Notes: generated by a model from the letters alone, not told the origin. A stretch of 7,175 nucleotides of DNA from Fibrobacteraceae bacterium (GCA_021443045.1 JABUUT010000017.1:46898-54072); one strand, 5' to 3'; shown: positions 1 through 6,523, counted from the stretch's first letter. Program-made: numbers and translations.

Positions 1-176
1 CTGTGGTTGTGGGTGTGGCCCCAGTTGTAGGTGGGGTTCCACTTGGACTTGTCCAGGGAAGTGCCTTCAAATTCGTCTTCGAACACCATCTCCCATCCCG
101 AAAAGTTTGCAGGAGGGGCAGTAAAAGCCAAACTAGTAAGTATGGGTAAAAAATAAAAGGGAACAGGATTCTTCAT
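1..176 (-). CDS. Secreted glycoside hydrolase family 16 enzyme, N-terminal part only
   Basis: An open frame runs leftward from ATG 176-174 to the window edge (58 codons, no stop). The first ~20 residues look like a Sec signal peptide (MKNPVPFYFLPILTSLAFTA), so the enzyme should be exported. The mature start reads GWEMVFEDEFEGTSLD followed by KWNPTYNWG and HTHNH. This is the usual opening of GH16 beta-glucanases and laminarinases, in which W-x-(L/M)-V-(F/W)-x-D-E-F starts the jelly-roll domain. The catalytic E-x-D-x-x-E motif lies beyond the window, so the exact substrate (laminarin, mixed-linkage glucan or another beta-glycan) cannot be read. A GGAG ribosome-binding site (minus strand, 185-182) sits 5 bases before the ATG. 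The gene is divergent from the nrnA-type gene. The family call is fairly firm; the substrate is unknown. Confidence 0.72.
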   Translation of the reverse strand, partial: MKNPVPFYFLPILTSLAFTAPPANFSGWEMVFEDEFEGTSLDKSKWNPTYNWGHTHNH

Positions 177-207
177 AATCACTCCAGCACCATCCACCAG
201 CTTTTTA

Positions 208-235
208 AATATATATTTTACCACAATAAAAACAA
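208..235 (-). promoter_or_regulatory. Possible sigma70-like promoter for the GH16 gene
   Basis: On the minus strand, TTGTTT (plus 230-235) and TATATT (plus 208-213) are 16 bases apart in a very AT-rich stretch. Transcription would start near 201, giving a leader of about 25 bases with the GGAG ribosome-binding site. The same gap (177-258) must also hold the promoter of the divergent gene at 259, for which I see no convincing hexamer pair. AT-rich DNA produces such matches easily. Confidence 0.25.
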
Positions 236-258
236 AATTTTTAAACGGAAGATACACC

Positions 259-1203
259 ATGACCATAGACGAAATGCTTGAAAATTCAAATTCCGTAGCC
301 ATTTTTGGCCATGTACGCCCAGACGGTGACTGCGTTGGCTCCACAATGGGGCTTTACAACTATATCAAAGACAACTTTCCACAGATTGAAGCCACCGTTT
401 TCATTGAATGTTTTCCAGACAGTTTCAGACTTCTGAATGGCGCGGACCATATTTGTAATGAATATGACGGGCGCAAAGTGGATGCCGCATTCCTAATGGA
501 TACACCCTCCTTTGAACGCATTGGAGCACAAGGTGCAGTATGTTTTGCACAAGCCCGGTTCACCTGTAATATAGACCACCACATCAGCAACCCACTAAAC
601 CTCTGCAACACAAACATTGTAGAACCAGAAGCCAGCTCCGCCAGTGAAGTTTTATTCTACCAACTCAGCAAAAATAAAATCAGCAAAAATACCGCCAACA
701 GCCTATACTTAGGCATCGTCCACGACACTGGAGCCTTCAAATTTAGCTGCACCAGCAAACGAACCATGAATGCTGTTGGCGATTTAATCGATTTGGGAGT
801 CGACTTTACCCGCATCATTAACGAAACCTACTACACCCGCACTTACAAACAAACGCTGGCCACAGGCTATGTAATGCAAAACAGCAAGCTGGCCCTAAAC
901 GGCAAGGTGGTTTACAGCTATATCACAGCCCAAGACATGGAAAAGTTCGGTGTTTCTGCACCGGATCTGAGTAATGTTATAGACACCCTTCGAGAAGTTA
1001 GCGGTACAGAGGTAACCATATTCCTCTACCCTGTAAATGGCAAGTATAAAATCAGCCTCCGTTCCAATTACACCGTTGATGTTAACGCCATTGCCAAGGA
1101 ATTCGGCGGAGGAGGGCATATTCGTGCCGCTGGTGGTGATACAGAAATGGCCCCCGAAGAGGCCATCAAAAAAATTGTTCAACTTATATCAAAGCAACTT
1201 TAG
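259..1203 (+). CDS. nrnA: DHH/DHHA1 phosphoesterase, NrnA type (oligoribonuclease / pAp phosphatase)
   Basis: Predicted cytoplasmic Mn-dependent phosphoesterase of 314 residues, the usual length for NrnA-type proteins. These degrade 2-5 nucleotide RNA fragments and often dephosphorylate 3'-phosphoadenosine 5'-phosphate; some relatives act on linear or cyclic dinucleotides. All DHH-domain metal motifs are visible: H18-x3-D22-G-D24, D81 in FLMDTPS, D106-H107-H108 in NIDHHISN, and D156 in GIVHDTGAF. The C-terminal DHHA1 substrate-binding domain carries the conserved RS of KISLRSN and the glycine loop GGGGH at 283-287, followed by RAAGG. ATG 259 is supported by GGAAG at 247-251, 7 bases upstream. 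It appears monocistronic: the gene to the left diverges and the gene to the right converges. Whether pAp or nanoRNA is the main substrate cannot be read from sequence. Confidence 0.9.
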   Translation: MTIDEMLENSNSVAIFGHVRPDGDCVGSTMGLYNYIKDNFPQIEATVFIECFPDSFRLLNGADHICNEYDGRKVDAAFLMDTPSFERIGAQGAVCFAQARFTCNIDHHISNPLNLCNTNIVEPEASSASEVLFYQLSKNKISKNTANSLYLGIVHDTGAFKFSCTSKRTMNAVGDLIDLGVDFTRIINETYYTRTYKQTLATGYVMQNSKLALNGKVVYSYITAQDMEKFGVSAPDLSNVIDTLREVSGTEVTIFLYPVNGKYKISLRSNYTVDVNAIAKEFGGGGHIRAAGGDTEMAPEEAIKKIVQLISKQL

Positions 1204-1224
1204 GGAACCTTTAAGACATCGCTG

Positions 1225-1245
1225 TTTTTAGCAGGCCACTAAAAA
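1225..1245. terminator. Weak inverted repeat between convergent genes
   Basis: TTTTTAG (1225-1231) and CTAAAAA (1239-1245) form a perfect 7-bp stem around a 7-base loop, CAGGCCA. It lies between the stop codons of the convergent genes ending at 1203 and 1248, where a bidirectional terminator would be expected. The stem has only one G-C pair and no separate U-tract follows in either direction, so the call rests mainly on position. Confidence 0.25.
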
Positions 1246-1247
1246 AA

Positions 1248-2591
1248 TTATCGTTTCTTTCTAGGCAAATTGGAAGCCTGTTTTTCAAGCCACACGGCAT
1301 CTTCCAAGGCACGCTCCGCTTCTGTAGCCCAGTCGGAATCAGGAAACTGTTCTACCACTTCGCGGTAGCGCACTACTGCAGAGTGAAAATCCCGAAGTTC
1401 TCGATAAATGTTGCCCATTTGCAAGGTTACAAAGTAGCGGTCTTCTGGAACTAGTTCTGTTTCCAATAGGCTTCGGTACATTTGCAAAGCCCCCTCATAG
1501 TTTTTTGCCTTGAACAAAGCCAAGGCGTTTGCTATGGTCGTTTCACCTGTAGAAAGCTTTTGCTGAGGCTTTACCTCTTCTACAACAGGAACAGTGGCTG
1601 TATCTACATTTTCTGTTTCAGCTACAGAGCTACTGGTATCAGCCGATTCCTTTTCCGATTCCTTTTCGGCCTTAATCTGAGCCAACCTGTCTTCGGCAGC
1701 CTTGCGGAACTTGCCGTCTGGAGTAGATTTTTTCAGATATATTTCCAAATATTTCTTCTCCAACTCAGGCTTGTTGGTCTTAGCATAAACCATAGCCAAG
1801 TAGTAGTTGCCTTCCCCAGCACTAGCCTTGTATCCCAAACCTTTTTTTAGGTTAAATTCAGCCTTGTCCATTTCACCCATTTCGTAACGGGTCACACCAG
1901 CGTAAAAATAGGCACCAGCATCGCCAGGCTTTTTGGAAAGCACTTCCCGCCAAAGAGGAGCGGCTTCCTTGTAATTACCCTGAGCCAAGAGTATTTTGCC
2001 TTTTTCAAAGGGGTCCGAAGGAAGGGCATTGGCATCAGCCTTTTCCGCCTCAGCTACCTTTGCCTGTTCCTTAAACAATTCCTTAGGTTGTTCCTTAGCA
2101 AGCTCATTTGGTTGTTCTTTAAGTTGTTCCTTGGGAGGCTCAACCACAACAGGAGCTTCTTCTGGCTCAGAAACTTTCTGTTCCTCCACAGGGGTAGCCG
2201 GATCCGTCATGACAGGTTCTGCAACTTCTTCCACAGGCTTATTTTTAGGGTCTTTAGCAAGCTCGGCCTTAGCCTTGTCTTTTTGGCCTAAAAGTTCATA
2301 CACCTTGGCAGCCCCTTCGTAGGCCTTACTCATGGTGGGAGTATAGCGATAAGCCAAGCGATAGTTGGCAAGAGCCCCCACATAGTCCTTCATTTTTACA
2401 CGAACTTCAGCGGCGGCAAAGTAGGCGTCGGCATTCTGAGGATTATCCGCCAACATGGAGCGGTATTCACCCAAAGCCGCCTCGTAATCCCCTTTGGCTT
2501 CAAAGCGAGCGCCTTGTTCCAGCCGAGGATCCGCGGAAAGAGAAATTCCAAAGAGACAAGCTAGTGCAATTGCAGAAAGTTTCAGATTCAT
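1248..2591 (-). CDS. Exported TPR-repeat protein with charged low-complexity linkers
   Basis: A 447-residue protein starting with a signal peptide (MNLKLSAIALACLFGISLS, cleavage near residues 19-20). No credible lipobox is present, so a soluble periplasmic protein is the likely product. Three tetratricopeptide blocks are visible at about residues 21-115, 194-305 and 350-432, with typical patterns such as GDYEAALGEYRSML, GNYKEAAPLWREVL and KNYEGALQMYRSLL. They are separated by a Pro/Glu/Lys/Val-rich linker (116-190, containing four KEQ units) and an acidic one (306-345). The last block (YFVTLQMGNIYRELRDF) resembles the TPR tail of CpoB/YbgF-type envelope proteins, but that is similarity of a common fold, not an assignment. 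TPRs bind proteins; the partner is unknown. The start has no strong ribosome-binding site (only AAAAGT just upstream). It may be read through from the zinc-ribbon gene, 71 bases upstream. Confidence 0.85.
   Translation of the reverse strand: MNLKLSAIALACLFGISLSADPRLEQGARFEAKGDYEAALGEYRSMLADNPQNADAYFAAAEVRVKMKDYVGALANYRLAYRYTPTMSKAYEGAAKVYELLGQKDKAKAELAKDPKNKPVEEVAEPVMTDPATPVEEQKVSEPEEAPVVVEPPKEQLKEQPNELAKEQPKELFKEQAKVAEAEKADANALPSDPFEKGKILLAQGNYKEAAPLWREVLSKKPGDAGAYFYAGVTRYEMGEMDKAEFNLKKGLGYKASAGEGNYYLAMVYAKTNKPELEKKYLEIYLKKSTPDGKFRKAAEDRLAQIKAEKESEKESADTSSSVAETENVDTATVPVVEEVKPQQKLSTGETTIANALALFKAKNYEGALQMYRSLLETELVPEDRYFVTLQMGNIYRELRDFHSAVVRYREVVEQFPDSDWATEAERALEDAVWLEKQASNLPRKKR
1643..1666 (-). 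repeat. Perfect 2 x 12-bp tandem repeat inside the TPR gene
   Basis: CCGATTCCTTTT occurs twice head to tail (1643-1654 and 1655-1666). On the minus strand it encodes the duplicated stretch EKESEKES in the acidic second linker. The 12-base unit keeps the frame, so copy number could change without breaking the protein. Confidence 0.8.
2058..2132 (-). repeat. Degenerate KEQ-repeat coding segment in the TPR gene
   Basis: Residues 154-178 of the TPR protein contain KEQ at 154, 158, 166 and 174. In the DNA this shows as recurring TTGTTCCTTA-like blocks (for example 2088-2097 and 2112-2121, with close variants either side). The units are imperfect and 12-24 bases apart. They form part of the flexible linker between the first and second TPR blocks. 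Confidence 0.65.
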
Positions 2592-2629
2592 ACTTTTAAT
2601 TTAGAAAAAATTATTTTTTAGGACATCTC

Positions 2630-2653
2630 AAAAAATTCATTCTTATGATTTTT
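2630..2653 (-). terminator. AT-rich hairpin downstream of the zinc-ribbon gene
   Basis: AAAAATTCAT (2631-2640) and ATGATTTTT (2645-2653) pair around a TCTT loop with one bulged base. Read on the minus strand, the right arm of the hairpin ends in a run of six Ts, between the stop of the zinc-ribbon gene (2663) and the start of the TPR gene (2591). It is very AT-rich, so it could only be a weak or partial terminator, and read-through is plausible. Confidence 0.22.
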
Positions 2654-2662
2654 AAAGGAGCC

Positions 2663-3058
2663 CTAAAGACTATTGATAAAATCTTCAGAGTTCATTTCAT
2701 CTAAATTCTTTATTAAAGATTCCAGGCTCTTTTCAGTAATGCCCCCGTTTTCTTCACTATCCAATGAGTGGGCCGACTTTTCAAGGGCACAGGTATTGGC
2801 TTTTTCAACAATCTGCCGCAAGGCATTGGCCACTTCAGAAATTTCACCTTCCTTCATCACCGCTTCAATCACCCTCGACAGTTTCCTTCGAAGACCAGCA
2901 AATTCTTTCCGGTCCAGTTCCACAATTTCGCCATGGTAACGCATCAAGGGAGACTTGCAACGGGCACAGGAAAAAACCATCATGGAAGAAACATCGCCAT
3001 CTACCGAAATATCAAACGAGGCACCGCAATGGGGGCAATCAACATGCATTTCACTCAT
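2663..3058 (-). CDS. Small zinc-ribbon protein with helical C-terminus, function unknown
   Basis: A 131-residue protein. Its N-terminus is a two-knuckle zinc ribbon with C8-P-H-C11 and C31-A-R-C34, of the short type seen in MJ0042-like N-terminal fingers (DCPHCGASFDI ... SCARCKSPL). The rest (about 50-131) is charged and predicted helical (LRRKLSRVIEAVMKEG ... ALRQIVEKA), without a recognisable domain, signal peptide or membrane segment. A cytoplasmic regulatory or adaptor role is possible but not shown. Start choice is uncertain. ATG 3058 has GGGG only one base upstream, while an in-frame ATG at 3049 (residue 4) would have the same GGGG at a more normal 10 bases. It diverges from mraY and lies upstream of the TPR gene in the same direction, suggesting possible co-transcription. 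Confidence 0.75.
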   Translation of the reverse strand: MSEMHVDCPHCGASFDISVDGDVSSMMVFSCARCKSPLMRYHGEIVELDRKEFAGLRRKLSRVIEAVMKEGEISEVANALRQIVEKANTCALEKSAHSLDSEENGGITEKSLESLIKNLDEMNSEDFINSL

Positions 3059-3074
3059 ACCCCAAATTTAGATA

Positions 3075-3083
3075 ATTCTACCA
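3075..3083 (-). promoter_or_regulatory. Possible extended -10 element for the zinc-ribbon gene
   Basis: Read on the minus strand this is TGG-TAGAAT, an extended -10 with five of six matches to TATAAT. No good -35 is seen 17 bases upstream. Transcription would begin near 3068, leaving a leader of only about 10 bases before ATG 3058, or about 19 before ATG 3049. The rest of the 96-base divergent gap (3059-3154) contains a run of eight Ts at 3107-3114 and must also serve mraY. Confidence 0.25.
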
Positions 3084-3154
3084 CCATTTACACCCACCAG
3101 CCATTCTTTTTTTTAAATTTACTTCCATAAAAAATTGCTATAGAAGGCTTATAG

Positions 3155-4303
3155 ATGCTTTGTCATTGGTTATATCATTTTACCGGCGTAGAATTGTTTG
3201 ACGGTCGCCTTTTCCGTGCAGGAACAGCGGCCATGTTGTCCATTATCCTTGTGTTCATTTTAATGCCCAAGTACATTCGGTTGCTCCAAGGCCTAGACGC
3301 CACCTCCGATTTTGACAAAGACGGCAAAACCAAGTCTCCTCCCATTATGGGTGGCCTGCTACTGGTAATCGTGGTAGAAGTCGTTTCCGTTTTGGTGTGC
3401 GACATGAACAACTATACCATACCGACTTTGGCGGTGCTACTACTTTTTTCTGCCGTTGGAGCCATAGACGACATTGCCAAGGTTCGGGCCAAGCGCCTCA
3501 TTGCCCTAGGCAAGCTAAAAGCAGCCGACTACATGGATAAGGCCGATGGCATATCCAGCACCCTCCGTCTATTTCTCTATTTTCTCATCAGCTTTGTGGT
3601 GGCCATTTTCTGCTACAAGTTTATCCCAGAACTCAAAGGCGATTTGACCGTCCCATTCTTCCCCATCCATGTTTTCCAGATCCACCTGCCCAACTGGATT
3701 TTCGTTGGTTTCATGACATTTGTAATTGCCGCAGCCGCCAACGGCACCAACTTTACTGACGGCCTCGACAGCTTGGTTTCGGTGCCAATTCTCACCAGCA
3801 TGGTATTTGTGGGTTTGGTGGCCTACGTTAGCGGAAACTTTATTTTTAGCCAGTATCTTCATGTGCCCTACCTGCCTGGTTGTGACGAACTTTTTCCTTT
3901 GGCCATGTCTATAGCAGGAGCCTTGTTAGCCTACTTGTGGTTTAACAGCCCTCCCGCCGAAATCTACATGGGCGACGCCGGTTCCGTGGGCTTTGGGGCC
4001 GCCATTGGCATCATGTTCATTTTGGTACAGGCCGGTCTCTTTTTGCCCATTGTGTGCATCATCATTTTGGCAGAAGCCTGCTCTGTGTTCCTACAAATTA
4101 GCTGGTTCAAGTTTACCAAAAAAACAAAAGGAACAGGCCAGCGTTTGTTCCTTTGCGCCCCGCTGCACCACCACTATCAAAAAAAATGGGAAGGCAGGTT
4201 TTCTTCTAAGCCTTTGATGAATTCAAAAATTGTGTGGCGCATGCACTTGGTTTCTGTATTCGCCCTCATTGTAAGCATGGTCATTTTCTTTGGCATACGA
4301 TAA
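3155..4303 (+). CDS. mraY: Phospho-N-acetylmuramoyl-pentapeptide transferase MraY
   Basis: Integral membrane enzyme that transfers phospho-MurNAc-pentapeptide from its UDP carrier to undecaprenyl phosphate, making lipid I for peptidoglycan. The protein is 382 residues, slightly longer than the usual ~360, with about ten hydrophobic segments. Signatures in order: PPIMGG (62-67); the catalytic Asp pair D105-D106 in AIDD; NGTNFTDGLD (196-205); MGDAGS (272-277, with the third conserved Asp at D274); and the MraY-specific triple His H338-H340 in PLHHHYQ, which separates it from WecA-type relatives. Oddities: the usual TDGLDGL reads TDGLDSL; about 15 extra residues follow the Asp pair (114-128); and the segment after HHH is longer than in E. 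coli. AGAAGG-like bases end 7 bases before ATG 3155. It is the first gene of a tight four-gene rightward cluster and is not next to other mur or fts genes here. Confidence 0.93.
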   Translation: MLCHWLYHFTGVELFDGRLFRAGTAAMLSIILVFILMPKYIRLLQGLDATSDFDKDGKTKSPPIMGGLLLVIVVEVVSVLVCDMNNYTIPTLAVLLLFSAVGAIDDIAKVRAKRLIALGKLKAADYMDKADGISSTLRLFLYFLISFVVAIFCYKFIPELKGDLTVPFFPIHVFQIHLPNWIFVGFMTFVIAAAANGTNFTDGLDSLVSVPILTSMVFVGLVAYVSGNFIFSQYLHVPYLPGCDELFPLAMSIAGALLAYLWFNSPPAEIYMGDAGSVGFGAAIGIMFILVQAGLFLPIVCIIILAEACSVFLQISWFKFTKKTKGTGQRLFLCAPLHHHYQKKWEGRFSSKPLMNSKIVWRMHLVSVFALIVSMVIFFGIR

Positions 4304-4324
4304 TATGGGGTTGGTGTAAAAGTT

Positions 4325-5662
4325 ATGGACAAAATAGCAGAACAACTTCGCCTGGCTGGCCAAGAACCTCTGGCAAACCATTTTCTATCCTTAAACGAGG
4401 CTTCTCGTAGTGTTCTTCTTCGCGACATCCAAACCCAGGACTTTGAGTACCTCAAAAAGCTCCACTCCGAAAAATCTTCCGAAAACTTGAATGACTCCAT
4501 TAGCGATGACTTTACACCCATGCCCTTTAAGCTCTCCATTGAAGACCAACGTTTGGAATACTGGGAAGAAACGGGTAAAATTCTTTTGGAAAAAGGCCAG
4601 GTAGCCGCTTTTCTCGTGGCTGGCGGTCAAGGGTCACGGCTGGGCTTTGAAGGGCCCAAAGGCATGTTCGACATAGGGCTACCCAGCCACAAGAGTTTGT
4701 TTCAACTGCAAGCCGAACGAATTCAGAACTTGGCCACACAAGTAGGCCACCCCATTCCCTGGTGCATCATGACTAGCCCGCTCAACCACAGGGCTACCAT
4801 TGAGTTTTTTGAGAGCCACCACTTTTTTGGCATAGACCGCACCAACATACGTTTCTTTGAACAAGGCACCATCTGCGCTTTGGATCCAAGTGGCAAGGCC
4901 ATTTTACAAGACAACGAGCACCTGGCCTTGGTTCCCGATGGGAACGGCGGATGCTTCCGCGCCTTGGCACAAAGCGGAACTTTGGCTTGGCTTGTGGAGA
5001 AAGGAGTTCGCTACATATTCCTCTACAGTGTGGATAACGCCCTAGTAAAAGTTTGTGACCCCGCTTTTGTAGGAGCGTTGGCTTCTACAGGCAACATGAT
5101 TTCGGCATCTAAAGTAGTTCACAAGAGAAACGCCGCCGAAAAGGTGGGCATTTTTGCTTTTCAGAATAAAAAGCCTGGAGTAGTGGAATACAGCGACCTT
5201 CCAGAAAAATACCGAGAAATGACCAACCCTGATGGGAGCCTCACCTTTGACGGCGGCAACATTGCCATTCATTTGTTCAAAATGGAAGGGCTACGCAAGC
5301 TGCAAAGCTCCTCCCTCCCATGGCACACAGCACGCAAAACAGTCTGTGGCATCGAAAATTCCTGGAAATTTGAGCAATTCCTTTTTGACGCTTTTCCCCT
5401 CCTTGGCACCATGCTGCCCTTTGGCGTTGTTCGGGAAGATGAATTTTCTCCCGTAAAAAATGCCGAAGGACACGATTCGCCCAAAACAGCAAGAGAAATG
5501 ATAGGGAAACTCCATCGGGAATGGCTCCGCAAAGCCGGCGCTAAAATAAACCAGGCAAAGCTCTACGAAGTGTCCCCCACCCTCTCTTACGCCGGCGAAG
5601 GATTGTCAAACCGCGTATTCGAAAGGGAATTGGGCAAAAACATTCTGGAATTTGACCCATAA
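4325..5662 (+). CDS. UDP-N-acetylhexosamine pyrophosphorylase, eukaryotic UAP1/AGX type
   Basis: A 445-residue cytoplasmic nucleotidyltransferase of the UDPGP type 1 family. It probably forms UDP-GlcNAc from UTP and GlcNAc-1-phosphate. The UTP-binding loop LVAGGQGSRLG (97-107) is followed by PKGMFDIGLPSHKSLFQLQ (111-129), very close to the eukaryotic UAP1 signature. Further family blocks are PWCIMTS (145-151), FFEQG (177-181), VPDGNGG (203-209), YSVDNALVKV (234-243), VVEYSDL (286-292), GGNIAIHLF (310-318) and REDEFSPVKNA (370-380), whose Lys378 matches a lysine important in the human enzyme's active site. Bacterial GlmU is unrelated in its layout, and no acetyltransferase hexapeptide domain is present. 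UDP-GalNAc or UDP-glucose synthesis cannot be excluded, but the motifs favour N-acetylhexosamines. It starts 21 bases after mraY with only a weak GG-rich ribosome-binding site. Confidence 0.85.
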   Translation: MDKIAEQLRLAGQEPLANHFLSLNEASRSVLLRDIQTQDFEYLKKLHSEKSSENLNDSISDDFTPMPFKLSIEDQRLEYWEETGKILLEKGQVAAFLVAGGQGSRLGFEGPKGMFDIGLPSHKSLFQLQAERIQNLATQVGHPIPWCIMTSPLNHRATIEFFESHHFFGIDRTNIRFFEQGTICALDPSGKAILQDNEHLALVPDGNGGCFRALAQSGTLAWLVEKGVRYIFLYSVDNALVKVCDPAFVGALASTGNMISASKVVHKRNAAEKVGIFAFQNKKPGVVEYSDLPEKYREMTNPDGSLTFDGGNIAIHLFKMEGLRKLQSSSLPWHTARKTVCGIENSWKFEQFLFDAFPLLGTMLPFGVVREDEFSPVKNAEGHDSPKTAREMIGKLHREWLRKAGAKINQAKLYEVSPTLSYAGEGLSNRVFERELGKNILEFDP

Positions 5663-5693
5663 AGTTCTTACAAAAAACAAAGGGTATTTTTCA

Positions 5694-6512
5694 ATGAAAT
5701 ATTTTTTATATCAATTTTTCATTGTAAAATTTTTTCGAATGCCCGATGTTTTTTTTCATATTCTATTCCAAGTTGTTTATCCCGTATACAAAGTGCTCCA
5801 TACCCAACGTGCATACGGACGAGTACAACAGCATTTAATTCGCACGGGTATAAAAAATGTTTCCGCCAAAGATGTGTTCAAGGGAATATACTACGCAGGA
5901 ATAGACTCCTACCGTCTTTTACTCCAGATTCCCAAGGTTACAAATAAAGTAATATTCCGTAATGAAGATGTTATCAAAGAAGCTCTGGCCAAGGGGCCTG
6001 TGGCAGCCATAAGCATCCACCAAGGATCTTTTGAGCTCCTCCATCGCTCTCTTTGCCGCTACAGTAAAAATGTGCATGTGATTACCAACCCCCTCAAAAA
6101 TAAAAAACTAACCCTATTGCTAAACAAATTCCGAGCCCACCCCCACCTTTACCAATACACCCCAACCCAGCTGCCATCATTAATAAAAAATTTTTTAAAA
6201 AAACAAGATGGAGTGTTGGCCATGCTTTTTGACCAAGCCCAAAACCCCACCGGAGTAAAAGTTAATTTATTCAATATACCAAGCACCTTGTATCTGCAAA
6301 TACCTCTGCGGGTTAACCAAATGGGAGCCGGCATTGTAACCTTTCACACCTTTCGAGAAAAGGAACAAATTGTAGTGCAATTTGAAACCTACTACCCCCC
6401 AAAAGGCAACCCACAAAAAATGGCAGATTCAATAGCCACCGAAGTAGAATGTTGGATAAAAAAACACCCTGATCAATGGACGTGGAACTACCACAAAAAC
6501 TTTACCGCATAG
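5694..6512 (+). CDS. LpxL/HtrB-family lipid A late acyltransferase-like protein
   Basis: A 272-residue protein of the lysophospholipid/lipid A acyltransferase family. Members add a secondary acyl chain to lipid A precursors at the inner membrane's cytoplasmic face. Numbered from ATG 5694: a hydrophobic, aromatic N-terminus (MKYFLYQFFIVKFF) that could anchor it; the catalytic H-x4-E motif, H109-QGSF-E114; the conserved LFDQ at 178-181; and the C-terminal HPDQWTWNYHK (258-268), matching the usual P-E-Q-W-x-W-x-H-R-R block. It is a little shorter than E. coli LpxL (306). I chose ATG 5694 because AGGG at 5681-5684 is 9 bases upstream. The longer frame begins with TTG at 5652, has no ribosome-binding site and overlaps the previous gene. 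The gene is visibly more AT-rich than its neighbours and carries long A and T runs. Substrate could be lipid A or another glycolipid or aminolipid. Confidence 0.8.
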   Translation: MKYFLYQFFIVKFFRMPDVFFHILFQVVYPVYKVLHTQRAYGRVQQHLIRTGIKNVSAKDVFKGIYYAGIDSYRLLLQIPKVTNKVIFRNEDVIKEALAKGPVAAISIHQGSFELLHRSLCRYSKNVHVITNPLKNKKLTLLLNKFRAHPHLYQYTPTQLPSLIKNFLKKQDGVLAMLFDQAQNPTGVKVNLFNIPSTLYLQIPLRVNQMGAGIVTFHTFREKEQIVVQFETYYPPKGNPQKMADSIATEVECWIKKHPDQWTWNYHKNFTA

Positions 6513-6523
6513 CCGAGGAAACA

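Noticed and set aside
1996..2322. Ser/Gly-rich 108-codon plus-strand frame over the TPR gene
   Set aside because: Its low-complexity S/G/L composition is the mirror of the K/E/P-rich linker on the other strand, so it is a shadow and not a surface protein.
3118..3144. TTTACT and TGC-TATAGA as a promoter for mraY
   Set aside because: The spacing is only 15 bases, the -10 would overlap the ribosome-binding site, and transcription would begin about 4 bases before the ATG.
3569..3862. 97-codon open frame on the minus strand inside mraY
   Set aside because: It is fully antisense to a firmly identified gene, its translation is rich in unusual Trp/His/Asn combinations, and no family motif is seen.
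5269..5532. Antisense open frames on the minus strand inside the UAP gene
   Set aside because: Several overlapping frames occur here because the real gene is codon-biased. Their translations show no motifs, and the sense gene is clearly functional through this region.
5652..5693. N-terminal extension of the acyltransferase from TTG 5652, overlapping the UAP gene by 11 bases
   Set aside because: The start is TTG with no ribosome-binding site, and the extra 14 residues (MTHKVLTKNKGYFS) are polar and unlike the family. ATG 5694 has AGGG at a good distance and begins with the expected hydrophobic segment.
6476..6523. Longer Smr protein starting at ATG 6476
   Set aside because: It overlaps the C-terminal coding part of the acyltransferase by 37 bases without a ribosome-binding site, while ATG 6524 has a strong GAGGAA just upstream.
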